A DNA stretch of 64,000 nt, from NCBI RefSeq assembly GCF_003852495.1, contig NZ_QAJI01000005.1, positions 91,790-155,789 on the forward strand, given 5' to 3'. Made by a program: the position numbers and the translations under genes. Source of the stretch: Taibaiella sp. KBW10 (GTDB lineage: Bacteria; Bacteroidota; Bacteroidia; Chitinophagales; Chitinophagaceae). Numbering within the stretch: the first letter of the stretch is position 1; each line of letters starts with the position of its first letter. Below are positions 52,582-62,226 of this stretch, piece after piece. The notes beneath the pieces are model-generated. The model worked only from the letters and a program-made list of their open reading frames with translations. It was not told where the DNA came from and made no database searches.

Positions 52582-53013
52582 TTACGGCAGGGAGCGGTCA
52601 TCATGATGCCGGGCGCGCGAAACATAGAGCTCAAAGAAAGCTAGTCCCAATATCAGGATCATTTCCAATAGAAAATACATGAATCCTAAAACAGTCAGCC
52701 GCGCATCATAATAAAGGACAAGCCCTAATGTTACACAAACATAAAGCAGGTTAGCGATACTGATCACTTGAAGAAAGGGCCGCCAATTGTTTTTCACGAA
52801 GAAGAAGCAGGTTATCCCATAAATACAAAAAGCAAGTGCTATTAGGGAAAGCATCGTTAGTGTTGCTTGAGGCATTCCAAAATGTGCTTCAAAAGGCCGC
52901 AAAATCACAAATAAAAGGAATGCAGTTAATAGGGCTCCCAAACCGTCCATAAGGAAAAGCCTTTTTATATTCAATGTACTTTTGCGAAATATCTGCGGTG
53001 CCTTTTTATTCAT
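52582..53013 (-). CDS. Four-helix membrane protein of unknown function
   Basis: About 143 residues from the ATG at 53013 (MNKKAPQIFRKS). A longer reading to 53082 would overlap the upstream GNAT gene. Predicted helices are at about residues 18-38, 49-71, 81-99 and 107-128, with a short charged C-terminus. The start lies 1 bp after the stop of the GNAT acetyltransferase, so it is translated in its wake. No family is recognised. Confidence 0.75.
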   Translation of the reverse strand: MNKKAPQIFRKSTLNIKRLFLMDGLGALLTAFLLFVILRPFEAHFGMPQATLTMLSLIALAFCIYGITCFFFVKNNWRPFLQVISIANLLYVCVTLGLVLYYDARLTVLGFMYFLLEMILILGLAFFELYVSRARHHDDRSLP

Positions 53014-53014
53014 T

Positions 53015-53530
53015 TTAAGATCCTTTTGGTAATAATTTTTCAAATGCTTTTCGGGCACTTCCTCTAAAATAGACCTCCCCACAGTAGGTGTAGCCTAGTT
53101 TTTCAAAAATATTCAGCATGGCTGTGTTATCATAATTGGTATCTGCCTTCACACTAAAAATGTTATGGTCGCGGGCGAATGCTTCAATACCCGTTATCAT
53201 CTTTTTAGCCAGGCCTTTGCCCAGATAGTTTTCCGAAATCGCTACCCGGTGAAAAACCACAAAATCCTCGTTTGACAACCAATGGCCTTTTATGTTTGCA
53301 TACTCCGGCTCGTCATTGATCAACACCGCGCTGTAACCAATAATTACGGCACCGTCGGTCAACACAAATCCGTGTCCTGATGCGATATCTTCTGTTATAA
53401 TCTCCGGATTGGGATAACCGTCTTGCCATTGATTACTACCATCCTCTTTTCTACGTATGATTGCCTGCTCCAGGATAGCCCATATTTGAGGAACTTCAGA
53501 CATGCTTGCTTTTCTAAAAGAATAATTCAT
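53015..53530 (-). CDS. GNAT-family N-acetyltransferase
   Basis: A 171-residue acetyltransferase. The acetyl-CoA motif is VAISENYLGKGLAKKMITGI (about residues 95-114), followed by the family's TNYDNTAMLNIFEKLGY near the C-terminus. The N-terminal FRKASMSEVPQIWAILEQA begins the fold as in many GNATs acting on amino groups of small molecules or proteins. It is coupled to the downstream membrane protein by a 1-bp gap. Substrate unknown. Confidence 0.9.
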   Translation of the reverse strand: MNYSFRKASMSEVPQIWAILEQAIIRRKEDGSNQWQDGYPNPEIITEDIASGHGFVLTDGAVIIGYSAVLINDEPEYANIKGHWLSNEDFVVFHRVAISENYLGKGLAKKMITGIEAFARDHNIFSVKADTNYDNTAMLNIFEKLGYTYCGEVYFRGSARKAFEKLLPKGS

Positions 53531-53835
53531 GTTACAAATTTATCGCATTAGGTGCAATTAAGCGCAGCTGTTTACCATAACGGGATGTCGTTTCGTTGGC
53601 TGGATAGGCTACTGTTTAAACGTAAAAACCGGGCAGTATAGCCCGATACGATAAATTTTAAAAACCTATTGCTGAAATATTAATTTCAATAGTAATGTTA
53701 TGGTGTGGTCTGTTATCTTTTGATTAACGAACAAGGCGGATTGCGTCTAAGTGTTATTAATATTTTTTAAAGGGCTGGTTAGTTATATATATTTGCAGTT
53801 TAACGAAAAGCTAACGTTATATTACTGAGTCCATT
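53531..53835. other. Intergenic spacer between the GNAT gene and the two-component system
   Basis: About 305 bp separating divergent genes, presumably containing both promoters. A small hairpin CGGGC-agtata-GCCCG is at 53630-53645. TATATTTG at 53788-53795 fits the -7 consensus TAnnTTTG about 40 bp before the kinase start, without a good -33 box. No coding potential seen. Confidence 0.5.
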
Positions 53836-55734
53836 ATGTTACAATATCAATTTATAAAATCCATTATTTTATTTTTCCTTTTAAGCTTCTTTTCCGGAAA
53901 TGTATCTGCGCAAACAACGCTCGATACTAATGCGATTAAAACAAACATTAAATCTATTACGGATAGTATCACCATCAATCCTGTTTTTGCCAAAGACCTT
54001 GCCAACCGCACTTTAAAAGCCTCCCAACAGATCAATTATCCCTGGGGTATTTTTATGAATACGCTGGCATTAGGATCGATAGCCTATAACGATGGCGAAC
54101 GGGAACAGGCAATCAAACTGCATGAAGCGGCACTGGTCTATGGACGTGCACATGGTTTCAGGCACAAAGAAGCAATCGTACTGAGCAATCTGGCAAAGGA
54201 TTATGGCGGTTCGGGCAATACCAAAAAAGCAATTAACCTCTACCATGAAGCGATAAAAGTAGCACAGGAAATAAATGACACTTTGCAGGTCGGGATATCG
54301 CTGCAGGGTCTGGGCCAGACTTACAGTGCGATCGGTTATTCCGAAGAAACCATTAAATACTGCAGCCAGGCTGCTGAAATATTTATAAAAAAGAAAAAAT
54401 ACAATTCATTAAGATTTTCCTATAATCATATTGCCGCCGCTTATATGCAACGCTCCAGGTATGATAGCGCCTATCATTATATCTGGCTATCGAAGCGGGC
54501 CTATGATGCAACCGGAGTAGGAGTACCCCAGTTAGACTTTTATATGAATATGGCTATATGTTGTGATTCATTAAACATGAAGGACTCTGCGGCTTATTAT
54601 TTTGAAAAAACGATGATCGTTGCCCGGGAGGTGAATGATGAAATTGCGCTGCAACCCGCCTTATCTTATCTGGCGGCAAAAGAGGAAGCAGCCGGCCATT
54701 CTACAAAAGCTATTAAATACTATAAAGAAGCATTACAACTTACCGAGAAATACAATAACCTAGAAGGCAGCATCAGTATAACCGGTAGTCTTTCCGAATT
54801 ATATGCCAAAACCGGTGATTTCCGGAATGCGTATAATTATGCCGTAAAAGAGGCTGCATTCCGGGAGGAGTATATTAACCAGGAAAAAATAAATGCTGTT
54901 ACCGCATTAAATGCAAAGTTTGAAAAACAGCAATTACAAAATGAGTTCGATAAGAAGACAGCGGCTACGACCTTGACCAATGAAAAGAAAATAGCTAAAA
55001 GAAATATGCTGCTGTACGGTTTTGTTGCACTGGCACTGCTCTTAGGAGTAGTCATTATTTTCGTGGTTAAATCTTTCAGACAGAAAGCAATCATAACGGC
55101 CAATAAGAATGAACAACTGAAGCAACGATTATTGCTTACACAGATGAACCCGCATTTCATCTTTAATTCGGTAGACAACATCCAAAGCCTGATCTACAGC
55201 AATAAAGACGAAGAGGCAATCAATTACTTAACTAAGTTTTCCAAACTCACGAGACAGATCCTGGAAAACTCAAGGGAGAACTATATCAGCTTGGATGAAG
55301 AGTTGAATATGCTGGATAACTACATGAATATTCAAAAGCTGTTGCATAATAATAATTTTACGCATACGGTAAGCATAGACGACGGAATAGATCCGGAAAA
55401 CATTTTACTGCCGCCGATGCTTACCCAGCCTTTTATTGAAAATGCCATCAGGCACGGTTTAAAAAACAAAAAGGAAGGAGGAATGATTCATGTTCGTTTT
55501 TACCGGATAGAAGAGCAGTTGTTTTTCGAAGTAACCGATAACGGAACAGGGCTTGTCGCAAAAGAAACAGAAGACGGGCAACGCTCCTTATCAACGCAAA
55601 TTACCAAAGAAAGGCTGGAGAGTATTTCGTCTAAAAAGAAGATCATTATACAGACCTTGAATATCACCGGCGAGCATGATACCGTACAAGGTGTAAAGAC
55701 CTTTTTTGAAATCCCATACGTTTATAATAACTAA
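53836..55734 (+). CDS. TPR-sensor histidine kinase of the LytS/YehU type
   Basis: A 632-residue membrane sensor. Signal peptide (about 1-25), then TPR repeats in the periplasm (about 35-345, e.g. AINLYHEAIKVAQEINDTLQVG, AIKYYKEALQLTEKYNN), a coiled coil, one membrane helix (about 390-413), a His_kinase segment QMNPHFIFNSVDNIQSLI with phosphate-accepting His440, and a HATPase domain with TQPFIENAIRHGLKNK and TDNGTG. Kinases of this group pair with LytTR regulators; the partner starts 4 bp downstream. The signal it senses is unknown. Confidence 0.93.
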   Translation: MLQYQFIKSIILFFLLSFFSGNVSAQTTLDTNAIKTNIKSITDSITINPVFAKDLANRTLKASQQINYPWGIFMNTLALGSIAYNDGEREQAIKLHEAALVYGRAHGFRHKEAIVLSNLAKDYGGSGNTKKAINLYHEAIKVAQEINDTLQVGISLQGLGQTYSAIGYSEETIKYCSQAAEIFIKKKKYNSLRFSYNHIAAAYMQRSRYDSAYHYIWLSKRAYDATGVGVPQLDFYMNMAICCDSLNMKDSAAYYFEKTMIVAREVNDEIALQPALSYLAAKEEAAGHSTKAIKYYKEALQLTEKYNNLEGSISITGSLSELYAKTGDFRNAYNYAVKEAAFREEYINQEKINAVTALNAKFEKQQLQNEFDKKTAATTLTNEKKIAKRNMLLYGFVALALLLGVVIIFVVKSFRQKAIITANKNEQLKQRLLLTQMNPHFIFNSVDNIQSLIYSNKDEEAINYLTKFSKLTRQILENSRENYISLDEELNMLDNYMNIQKLLHNNNFTHTVSIDDGIDPENILLPPMLTQPFIENAIRHGLKNKKEGGMIHVRFYRIEEQLFFEVTDNGTGLVAKETEDGQRSLSTQITKERLESISSKKKIIIQTLNITGEHDTVQGVKTFFEIPYVYNN

Positions 55735-55738
55735 GAAT

Positions 55739-56485
55739 ATGCTTAGAGCAATCATAATAGATGATATGAATAATATCCGCCAGAAAAACATGGCGATAAT
55801 AAAACAGTATTGCCCCGATGTCGCCATTATTGCGGAAGCAGATAGTGTCGCATCCGGAGTTGCTGCTATCAAAAAATATTTGCCTGACCTGGTTTTCCTG
55901 GATGTTGAAATGGATGACGGTACAGGGTTCGATCTGTTGCAACAACTAAAGCCCATTAATTTTAAAGTAATATTCATTACCGCCTTTCAGGAGTTTGCCA
56001 TCAAAGCTTTTCGTTTCAGCGCTATTGATTTCTTATTGAAACCCATAGATCCTTCAGACCTTATTGAGGCTGTAAAAAAAGCGCAGGAAACCTTAAGTAA
56101 AGAAATGCTGGAACTGCAATTCAGTACGCTGTTTTCAAATATTGAACGCCCGAGAAACCTGCAGAAGATCATTTTAAAAACAGCGGAAAAAGTTTATTCT
56201 ATCCATGTGCAGGATATTATCCGTTGCGAGTCCGAAAAAAATTATACTACTTTTTATATGCTGAACGGTCAGAAACTACTTGTTTCCGCTACCCTGAAAG
56301 AGTACGAAACCATGCTACTCCCTATGGGCTTTTTCCGTACACACCAGTCGCATCTCATTAATATGCTTTATTTTGATCATTATGTAAAAACAGATTCAGG
56401 AAGCATCATTATGAAAGATAAAACGGCTATACCCCTGTCTGTTAGAAAGAAGGAAGAGTTTCTTAGCTCCCTCAACTCTCTATAG
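55739..56485 (+). CDS. LytTR-family response regulator
   Basis: A 248-residue regulator starting at MLRAIIIDDMNN; an in-frame ATG at 55706 overlaps the kinase gene and is rejected. The receiver domain has IIDDMN, phosphoacceptor Asp55 in FLDVEMDDG, and FITAFQEFAIKAF. The C-terminal LytTR DNA-binding domain (about 145-245) has IIRCESEKNYTTFYML and FFRTHQSHLINM. It is the partner of the upstream TPR kinase and may control the secreted-protein genes that follow, since the first of them starts only 130 bp downstream. Confidence 0.94.
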   Translation: MLRAIIIDDMNNIRQKNMAIIKQYCPDVAIIAEADSVASGVAAIKKYLPDLVFLDVEMDDGTGFDLLQQLKPINFKVIFITAFQEFAIKAFRFSAIDFLLKPIDPSDLIEAVKKAQETLSKEMLELQFSTLFSNIERPRNLQKIILKTAEKVYSIHVQDIIRCESEKNYTTFYMLNGQKLLVSATLKEYETMLLPMGFFRTHQSHLINMLYFDHYVKTDSGSIIMKDKTAIPLSVRKKEEFLSSLNSL

Positions 56486-56614
56486 CATTACGTATATCCT
56501 TCTGGCAGCGACGAATTTTCAAAAAGTACCGACGAATTTTCATTTGCTTGAGATAGTATAACCAAGCATGCTATTTTGCGTATGCAAATTATTTCAAACC
56601 AAATTTAAATTAAC

Positions 56615-57001
56615 ATGATTTCAAGATTGACAATGATCATAGCCGGTATTCTTTCCATCATCTCTGCCTGGCTGCCATGGGTTACCTTATTAGGTGTTTC
56701 ACACAATGGTTTTATGGGAGACCTCGGCGGAAACCCCGGGATATTTTTTATAGTGTTAGGTATTCTCATTTTGGGTATGGGGGCCATTAATAAAAAATGG
56801 AGCGCCATTGTGGCTATTCTCATCTCCTTGTTCGTTTGTATGCTCGGTTTAAAGTATTATAACGACTCTACTACAGGAGATGCCCTAACGGTTGGCGCAT
56901 CTGTAGGCAATGGTGTATACTGCATGATTTTCGCAGGGCTCATCGGTATTGTAGGAGGCATTATGCGCTTTTTTGTAAAGAAAAAAGTTGTCGCTGCATA
57001 G
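56615..57001 (+). CDS. Small four-helix membrane protein of unknown function
   Basis: A 128-residue hydrophobic protein with helices at about residues 5-27, 42-60, 65-80 and 96-120, and a short basic tail FFVKKKVVAA. The first loop contains NGFMGDLGGNPG, glycine-rich. No family recognised. It is the first gene after the LytTR response regulator, on the same strand. Confidence 0.75.
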   Translation: MISRLTMIIAGILSIISAWLPWVTLLGVSHNGFMGDLGGNPGIFFIVLGILILGMGAINKKWSAIVAILISLFVCMLGLKYYNDSTTGDALTVGASVGNGVYCMIFAGLIGIVGGIMRFFVKKKVVAA

Positions 57002-57078
57002 TTTATTTTGCCTGTTCAAAATACAGTACAGATACTACATAAAACATAATTAATAAACCATTATTTCTGATCAAGAAT

Positions 57079-57720
57079 ATGAAAAAATTAATCTACGTAT
57101 CGGCTATTCTTATGTCGATGTCAGCACTTATTTCATGTGGAGGAAACGAAGCAAAAAATGAAGCCAAAGGCGAAACGGCAAGTAAAGAAAAACCGTCATC
57201 AGCGGGAGTGAATGAAGCGGACTGGGAATTAAAAGAGGTTTCCGGCATTGTGAAAGAACTTGAAATACCGGCTTTTTCGGTAAAGCTTCCCAAAGATGCC
57301 AAAATCGAAAAAGATACAAGCAGTCTCACGCCGGGTCTATTGGTAACCTTTCCTAATAAATATGAACTCCGCATACAATTTAAAGAGCATGCCTTAATGA
57401 GCCAGAACATGGCAAAAGTTATTGCAAATTCAAAAGAAACGGATATAGATACCGATACAACAGAGCGCAAATCAAAAATACTGCTTGAAAATGCAAATGG
57501 GTATATATACACAACAACCGTCATTGACGGAAGCACAGGGGAAAACCTGGGAGATCCTGTCTGTCATTTTTCTTATTACATAAAAGATAAAGGAGATAGC
57601 TATATCGTTATTGATGACAGCAGATACTCGGGAATTGTCAATAACGAAGGGGAAGTCTTTTCAGAAGCCAATACCAAAAAGATTTGGGAAATCATTGCCG
57701 GTTCTGCAACATTTAAATAA
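57079..57720 (+). CDS. Putative lipoprotein
   Basis: A 213-residue secreted lipoprotein: signal peptide ending ALISC (lipobox cysteine about residue 20), then a charged linker rich in E, K and A (NEAKNEAKGETASKEK), followed by a compact domain with KLPKDAKIEKDTSSLTPG and VCHFSYYIKDKGDSYIVIDD. No family recognised. Belongs to a run of plus-strand genes for exported proteins downstream of the two-component system. Confidence 0.8.
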   Translation: MKKLIYVSAILMSMSALISCGGNEAKNEAKGETASKEKPSSAGVNEADWELKEVSGIVKELEIPAFSVKLPKDAKIEKDTSSLTPGLLVTFPNKYELRIQFKEHALMSQNMAKVIANSKETDIDTDTTERKSKILLENANGYIYTTTVIDGSTGENLGDPVCHFSYYIKDKGDSYIVIDDSRYSGIVNNEGEVFSEANTKKIWEIIAGSATFK

Positions 57721-57784
57721 TAATTTGAAAGCGTTTATCCAAAAAAGTAAACAGTAATACATTTAACATCAACAAAGTAAAAAC

Positions 57785-58282
57785 ATGAAAAAGATCTTTT
57801 TGCAATTAACCGCTATTGCCGTGTTATTGCTTCAGGCTTGCGGACAGTCTAAGCCATTAGAAGAAAAAAAACTGGAGAAGTATGATCTTACGATCACTAT
57901 GCCCAAAACCGATGAAGTCCCGGAATTCCAGGATTTTAAGGCTTCCGAAACGGATACGGAATTATCCGATTATGATTTCCATATCAGTGATGCAAGGGTA
58001 AGCCTTACCGAAATATCTGCATCTTCTTATCCAACAGATACCACTATGCTGAAAAAAGCGGTAACCGGAAGTGCAGATTTTATGGAACTGATCGAAACAA
58101 AACAATTGAAGAATGGCGCTTTCGGGACTATCTTCAAAATGAAGGGCTCAAGCGGAGCTCCAGTCAAAAATTATCTGTTCTACTTTAAAAAAGGGAACCG
58201 CTTCTTTAAGATGGAACCTATATTTAATAATGATTTAAAAGAACTGGATTTGCAACTCGCTGCATTTGAGAGTTTAAAATAG
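57785..58282 (+). CDS. Putative lipoprotein
   Basis: A 165-residue secreted protein with signal peptide ending LLQAC (lipobox cysteine about residue 19). The body has LTITMPKTDEVPEFQDFKAS and a C-terminal strand-rich part KNYLFYFKKGNRFFKMEPIFNN. Sequence style resembles the preceding lipoprotein (a KLPKD/ITMPKTD strand near the same place), so the two may be distant relatives. Function unknown. A hairpin follows. Confidence 0.78.
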   Translation: MKKIFLQLTAIAVLLLQACGQSKPLEEKKLEKYDLTITMPKTDEVPEFQDFKASETDTELSDYDFHISDARVSLTEISASSYPTDTTMLKKAVTGSADFMELIETKQLKNGAFGTIFKMKGSSGAPVKNYLFYFKKGNRFFKMEPIFNNDLKELDLQLAAFESLK

Positions 58283-58301
58283 TTTTCAATTACAGATTCT
58301 T

Positions 58302-58333
58302 ACCCTGCCGGCATTTGAAATCGCCGTCAGGGT
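58302..58333 (+). terminator. Hairpin after the lipoprotein gene
   Basis: ACCCTGCCGGC (58302-58312) and GCCGTCAGGGT (58323-58333) pair with one mismatch around a 10-nt loop, followed by TTTAATGG. A plausible weak terminator. Confidence 0.55.
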
Positions 58334-58393
58334 TTAATGGTTTTCAAAGATCACCACAGCACAAAATTTTTTAATCAATAACATATCAATTAT

Positions 58394-59530
58394 ATGAAAC
58401 CTGTTCGCTTTTTCCTGCTGGCAGCATTACTGTTTTCTAAGAGCTTATCCTATGCTCAGATCTCCGCCTTTATTAATGGTAAGCCTGTAAAAGCAGGCGC
58501 TACAATCAGTAAAAATGATCTGGCTTCCCTCGAAGTGAGTTTTAAAAATCCCAAAAATCCCTCTTTCATTTATGGGAGAACGGTTTTAGTAGTGGATCTT
58601 CTTAATGCTAAAAATTCCGGAGAAGGGTATTGGTACCTGAGAAAAGACGGTTCTGCCGCCGTAGAGGATTTTTTAAAACACACGCCGGCAACCAAGAAAT
58701 TTAAAGTGTTTGAAAAAGGAGTTATGGAAGCAGGGGGCAATAACCTTGATTGGATATATAAGTTTGCCTCTGGAAAAGAAGAATGCAAAACCCTTCAGGT
58801 TAAAATTTCATTGAACTATCGGGAAAAAACCGGTTATGAAGAATATGCCCAGGCCATTAATTTATTAGAACCCCTTGTTTTCAATGTAACGATATGGGAT
58901 AATAAAAACCTGTTTTTACCTTATTTAGATCTTAGTGTTGACAAAAGCAATATTGCCAGTGATTTTTCCTTAAATCAAAGTGGTCCTCTTACCTCATCCA
59001 GTACGATATGGGGATATGAGTTAAAAGATAAGAACAACTACCACTATAGCATTTATGCTATATCCAGTGATAAATTTCCGGGCATGAATACGAAAGAACT
59101 GGCAGATGATTTCATACATGCCGCAGCATATTACGCATCGCAGGATTTTGTGACCAAATTCAGTAATTATGATATTGAAAAATATACCATAGACTGGAAT
59201 ACGATCAATGGTCTGCTGACAGAACGCAGAAGGATACCAAGCCTGAGCTGGAAAAACAACAGGGAAATCAAGAAAATGGACCTGATGACTTTATATCAGC
59301 CTGTAGATATTAATGGTTTAAAAGGATACACTTTTAGCGCGAGCGAAGAGTCTAGAACAGATAGGAGTTCTAAATGGCAAGAAAACGGCAAGTTCGTGAT
59401 CTATATTTTCGACCATCCTTCCAATCCTAATTTAACGCTGGTAGCATCAACTTCTGTATATAACGATGCTACAAACACAGACGAAATGGATGCCTTTTTA
59501 AAGAGTATCATTAAGAGTATTAAACATTAG
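58394..59530 (+). CDS. Secreted protein of unknown function
   Basis: A 378-residue protein with a signal peptide (about 1-22, ending SYAQ), then a beta-rich N-terminal part (ISAFINGKPVKAGATISKNDL) and a C-terminal region with KMDLMTLYQPVDINGLKGYTFSASEES and a final acidic/helical segment. No known domain recognised. A strong terminator follows, so it may be transcribed on its own. Confidence 0.8.
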   Translation: MKPVRFFLLAALLFSKSLSYAQISAFINGKPVKAGATISKNDLASLEVSFKNPKNPSFIYGRTVLVVDLLNAKNSGEGYWYLRKDGSAAVEDFLKHTPATKKFKVFEKGVMEAGGNNLDWIYKFASGKEECKTLQVKISLNYREKTGYEEYAQAINLLEPLVFNVTIWDNKNLFLPYLDLSVDKSNIASDFSLNQSGPLTSSSTIWGYELKDKNNYHYSIYAISSDKFPGMNTKELADDFIHAAAYYASQDFVTKFSNYDIEKYTIDWNTINGLLTERRRIPSLSWKNNREIKKMDLMTLYQPVDINGLKGYTFSASEESRTDRSSKWQENGKFVIYIFDHPSNPNLTLVASTSVYNDATNTDEMDAFLKSIIKSIKH

Positions 59531-59545
59531 GGAGCGGAATGTGTT

Positions 59546-59585
59546 CAGACTTGGTTCGGTGTTTCACTAAACCGAACCAAGTCTG
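59546..59585 (+). terminator. Perfect 15-bp-arm terminator
   Basis: CAGACTTGGTTCGGT (59546-59560) and ACCGAACCAAGTCTG (59571-59585) around a 10-nt loop, followed by TTTG. It ends the upstream gene at 59530. Confidence 0.8.
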
Positions 59586-59633
59586 TTTGAAAAAGAATAA
59601 TAAAACATAAACCAAGACAATAAGTAATTTACC

Positions 59634-61718
59634 ATGATGACTCATTACTGCACCGCTTACAGAAAGCCGGTATTTAGTATGCTCTTTTTCTTATTTCCTA
59701 TCTTTTCATTTGCACAATTAAAAAAGACGGATCTGCAATCGGGACTTTTAAAAGGAAAGGTAAAATCAATAACGCAAAAAAGAGGTTATTTTGATATTGG
59801 GACTAATAACCGGCTTTGGGACAGTACAATTACTTATTATAATAAGAAGGGCAACATAGACAGTATAGCATATTTTGATGTTAAAAAAAGTTATTCTGTA
59901 ACCGAAAGAACAAACTATAATTACGATGATCCGGGAAAGATCAGATGGACAGAAGAACGTATTTACAAATATAAATATAGTGATACCGCCGAAGTTAGTT
60001 ATAGAAACGGCGATAAGATCTGGCTTACGGACAGCACATTTTCTTTCGCTACCTATAAAGGGAAAAATAAAAAAAGGTCAGAAAGCCTTTCTGTCGTAAA
60101 TATAGATGGGAGTCCTAAAAAGACGACAACCAAAGTTTATGACGACAGCATGGTTATTGAAGAGCACTATGAAAATACCTATATAACAAATGAGGCCGAA
60201 ACCCTCATAAAACGGCTTACCACTGATTTGCTGGACGAAAAATCCGGGCGGGATACTTTATTTATTTTTTACGCCAAAAGAGACGCTTTGGGCAATCCGA
60301 CGGAAATAAAATACCTCGGCGAAAAAACCAATCAGATTATTTGCAGAAACTATAGCTACTACGATCCCGTTTTGCCTACGGAAAAAGGCCTCTTGCAGGA
60401 AGGTAAATTGAAAAACAATGATCTGGCACATGCGCGTTTAAAAGGAAATGTAAAAGAGATGAATGCCGTTACTTATAGTGATTATAAAGAACTGGACGGA
60501 AGATATTGGGTGCAAAAAAGCGATATAAAAGAGTTGCAAAAACGAACTTATAATGAGGCCGGAAACCTGCTTATCGAGAAATATGAAGAATGGATACCCC
60601 GTTATAAACAGGCACCCTTACATTATTATAACAATACCAGGTATACCTATACGGGCGATATAAAAGCGGGATATAAAACACTGGATTCTGCCAATAACAT
60701 TAAAGATGAGATTCCACAAACAATTGAATATACTAACGATAGTACTTACAGTATAAAATATAAGGACAGGAATGGTGCCAAAACACTCCTTGAATACCAT
60801 TTAAATAGCAATTATGCCCTCAAAAAAATAATAACCAAAGCTTACGGAGCAAAAGATACCTTGGATTTTTACAGAGAACTGACCTTTAACTATACAAAAA
60901 AAGATGAAATACAAACTTTAATTACCGATAAAAAAGCAAAAAAAGTATACGGGCCTTTTATAGAAGAAATGAAACAACGGGATGAATACGGAAACCCTAC
61001 CGTAAAGGTACATTCCCAAAAAGGAGTTGGGGGCTCCCGCAATTTAGAAGTAATTAATTATTCGTATTACGATGGAAAACCAAAAGAAGAGGGCATACAA
61101 AATATTGTTTTGCTTGATAAGCCGGGCAATCCTGAAAACTATAGTGAAGTAAAAAACAATGAATACTACAACCCGTTTTTCAATTTTAAAATAAGCATTC
61201 CGAAGCATTGGTTTTCGCAAACGGAGGAAGTAATAGATTCCGTATTTAAGAAGGTAGAAAATCAGTTGACATTCAGCCAGGATGATCAAGCTCCCGCTAA
61301 AGCCGTAAACGACGGCTGGACAGATAAAACATTGCTTTTATTGTCAAAATATAAAACCACAAGCGATACAATTGTTAATCCTAACATTACCATCGGGTAT
61401 GAAGATGTAGCATACCAGTTTGACAACGGTTACGGATATTTAAGTAATGCATTGACATTTTTAAAAAGATCAAACCTGAATGTGACATTAGATGGTGATA
61501 TTCATTATCACCATATTAACTGGTATTGCTTTGCAAGCCAGCAATTAAGTAAAGAAGTACAGATACGCAAAAACGAATCAATAACCGTTCATCAAACCAT
61601 GTACAGCATATTTCTACAAAACAAATACGCTTTCTCGATAATAATCTCCTATAATACCGATGCCGAAAAACAGGAATTGGAAGCAATATTGAAAACGATA
61701 CAGTGGGAATATAAATAG
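59634..61718 (+). CDS. Large secreted protein with degenerate tyrosine-rich repeats
   Basis: A 694-residue exported protein; signal peptide ends near FSFAQ (about residue 28). The body contains strands rich in Tyr, Asn and Lys, such as TITYYNKKGNIDSIAYFD and RTNYNYDDPGKIRWTEERIYKYK, which loosely resemble YD-type units but lack the Rhs core. The C-terminal 190 residues (from EYYNPFFNFKISIPKHWFS) are a distinct domain. No family recognised and no lipobox. It lies in the run of secreted-protein genes downstream of the two-component system. Confidence 0.75.
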   Translation: MMTHYCTAYRKPVFSMLFFLFPIFSFAQLKKTDLQSGLLKGKVKSITQKRGYFDIGTNNRLWDSTITYYNKKGNIDSIAYFDVKKSYSVTERTNYNYDDPGKIRWTEERIYKYKYSDTAEVSYRNGDKIWLTDSTFSFATYKGKNKKRSESLSVVNIDGSPKKTTTKVYDDSMVIEEHYENTYITNEAETLIKRLTTDLLDEKSGRDTLFIFYAKRDALGNPTEIKYLGEKTNQIICRNYSYYDPVLPTEKGLLQEGKLKNNDLAHARLKGNVKEMNAVTYSDYKELDGRYWVQKSDIKELQKRTYNEAGNLLIEKYEEWIPRYKQAPLHYYNNTRYTYTGDIKAGYKTLDSANNIKDEIPQTIEYTNDSTYSIKYKDRNGAKTLLEYHLNSNYALKKIITKAYGAKDTLDFYRELTFNYTKKDEIQTLITDKKAKKVYGPFIEEMKQRDEYGNPTVKVHSQKGVGGSRNLEVINYSYYDGKPKEEGIQNIVLLDKPGNPENYSEVKNNEYYNPFFNFKISIPKHWFSQTEEVIDSVFKKVENQLTFSQDDQAPAKAVNDGWTDKTLLLLSKYKTTSDTIVNPNITIGYEDVAYQFDNGYGYLSNALTFLKRSNLNVTLDGDIHYHHINWYCFASQQLSKEVQIRKNESITVHQTMYSIFLQNKYAFSIIISYNTDAEKQELEAILKTIQWEYK

Positions 61719-61758
61719 TAAAAGCACAAACTGAAATAAAAGTTCAAAATAAAAGAAA

Positions 61759-62166
61759 ATGAAAAAAGCATTACTAACCATCATCACACTTGGGAGCATA
61801 ACACTCTGTAAGGCACAAAGTATCGAATCGGGTAGCCACAGCACAACAGGCTATATTAAAAGCGATGGCACTATTGAAAACAGCAGCCATAGCACTGTAG
61901 GATATATCAAGAGCGACGGTACCATCGAAAACCGAAGCCACAGCACCATTGGATACATTAAAAGCAATGGTACGATCGAAAACAGCAGTCATTCCACAGT
62001 CGGTTATGTAAAAAGCGACGGCACCGTGGAGAATAGCAGCCATAGCACGATCGGGTATATCAAAAGCAACGGTACCGTTGAAAACAGTAGCCACAGCACC
62101 ATCGGCTATGCTAATGGTGTGAAAAAAGAATGGGCTGCGGTTGTTTATTTCTTCTTTAAGTTTTAA
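61759..62166 (+). CDS. Secreted five-repeat beta-flower-like protein
   Basis: A 135-residue protein: signal peptide (about 1-20, ending CKAQ) and then five nearly identical 17-residue units of the form SHSTxGYIKSxGTIENS, followed by a partial sixth and the tail YANGVKKEWAAVVYFFFKF. This pattern, with a repeated GTxxNSSxSTxG unit and an aromatic YFFF end, is that of the 5-fold beta-flower proteins of Bacteroidota, where the five repeats form one ring-shaped barrel. Function of the family is unknown. The repeats are exactly 51 bp apart. Confidence 0.8.
   Translation: MKKALLTIITLGSITLCKAQSIESGSHSTTGYIKSDGTIENSSHSTVGYIKSDGTIENRSHSTIGYIKSNGTIENSSHSTVGYVKSDGTVENSSHSTIGYIKSNGTVENSSHSTIGYANGVKKEWAAVVYFFFKF
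61834..62088 (+). repeat. Five tandem 51-bp coding repeats
   Basis: Units begin at 61834, 61885, 61936, 61987 and 62038 (AGCCACAGC or AGCCATAGC). A partial sixth starts at 62089. They encode the five 17-residue units of the beta-flower-like protein. Synonymous differences between units show that they are old, not a fresh expansion. Confidence 0.95.
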
Positions 62167-62226
62167 GGAAGTCAATAAAAATTTCAGTAGGAAACAACAA
62201 TTTTTAATCCCCTTTTATTTAAAAAA

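Noticed and set aside
59634..61718. Rhs/YD-repeat toxin
   Set aside because: Some tyrosine-rich strands look like YD units, but there is no Rhs core, no periodicity and no C-terminal toxin; it has a signal peptide.
61834..62112. Regularly spaced repeats that could suggest a CRISPR or satellite
   Set aside because: Units are directly adjacent 51-bp coding repeats with synonymous changes and no spacers; they encode a repeat protein.
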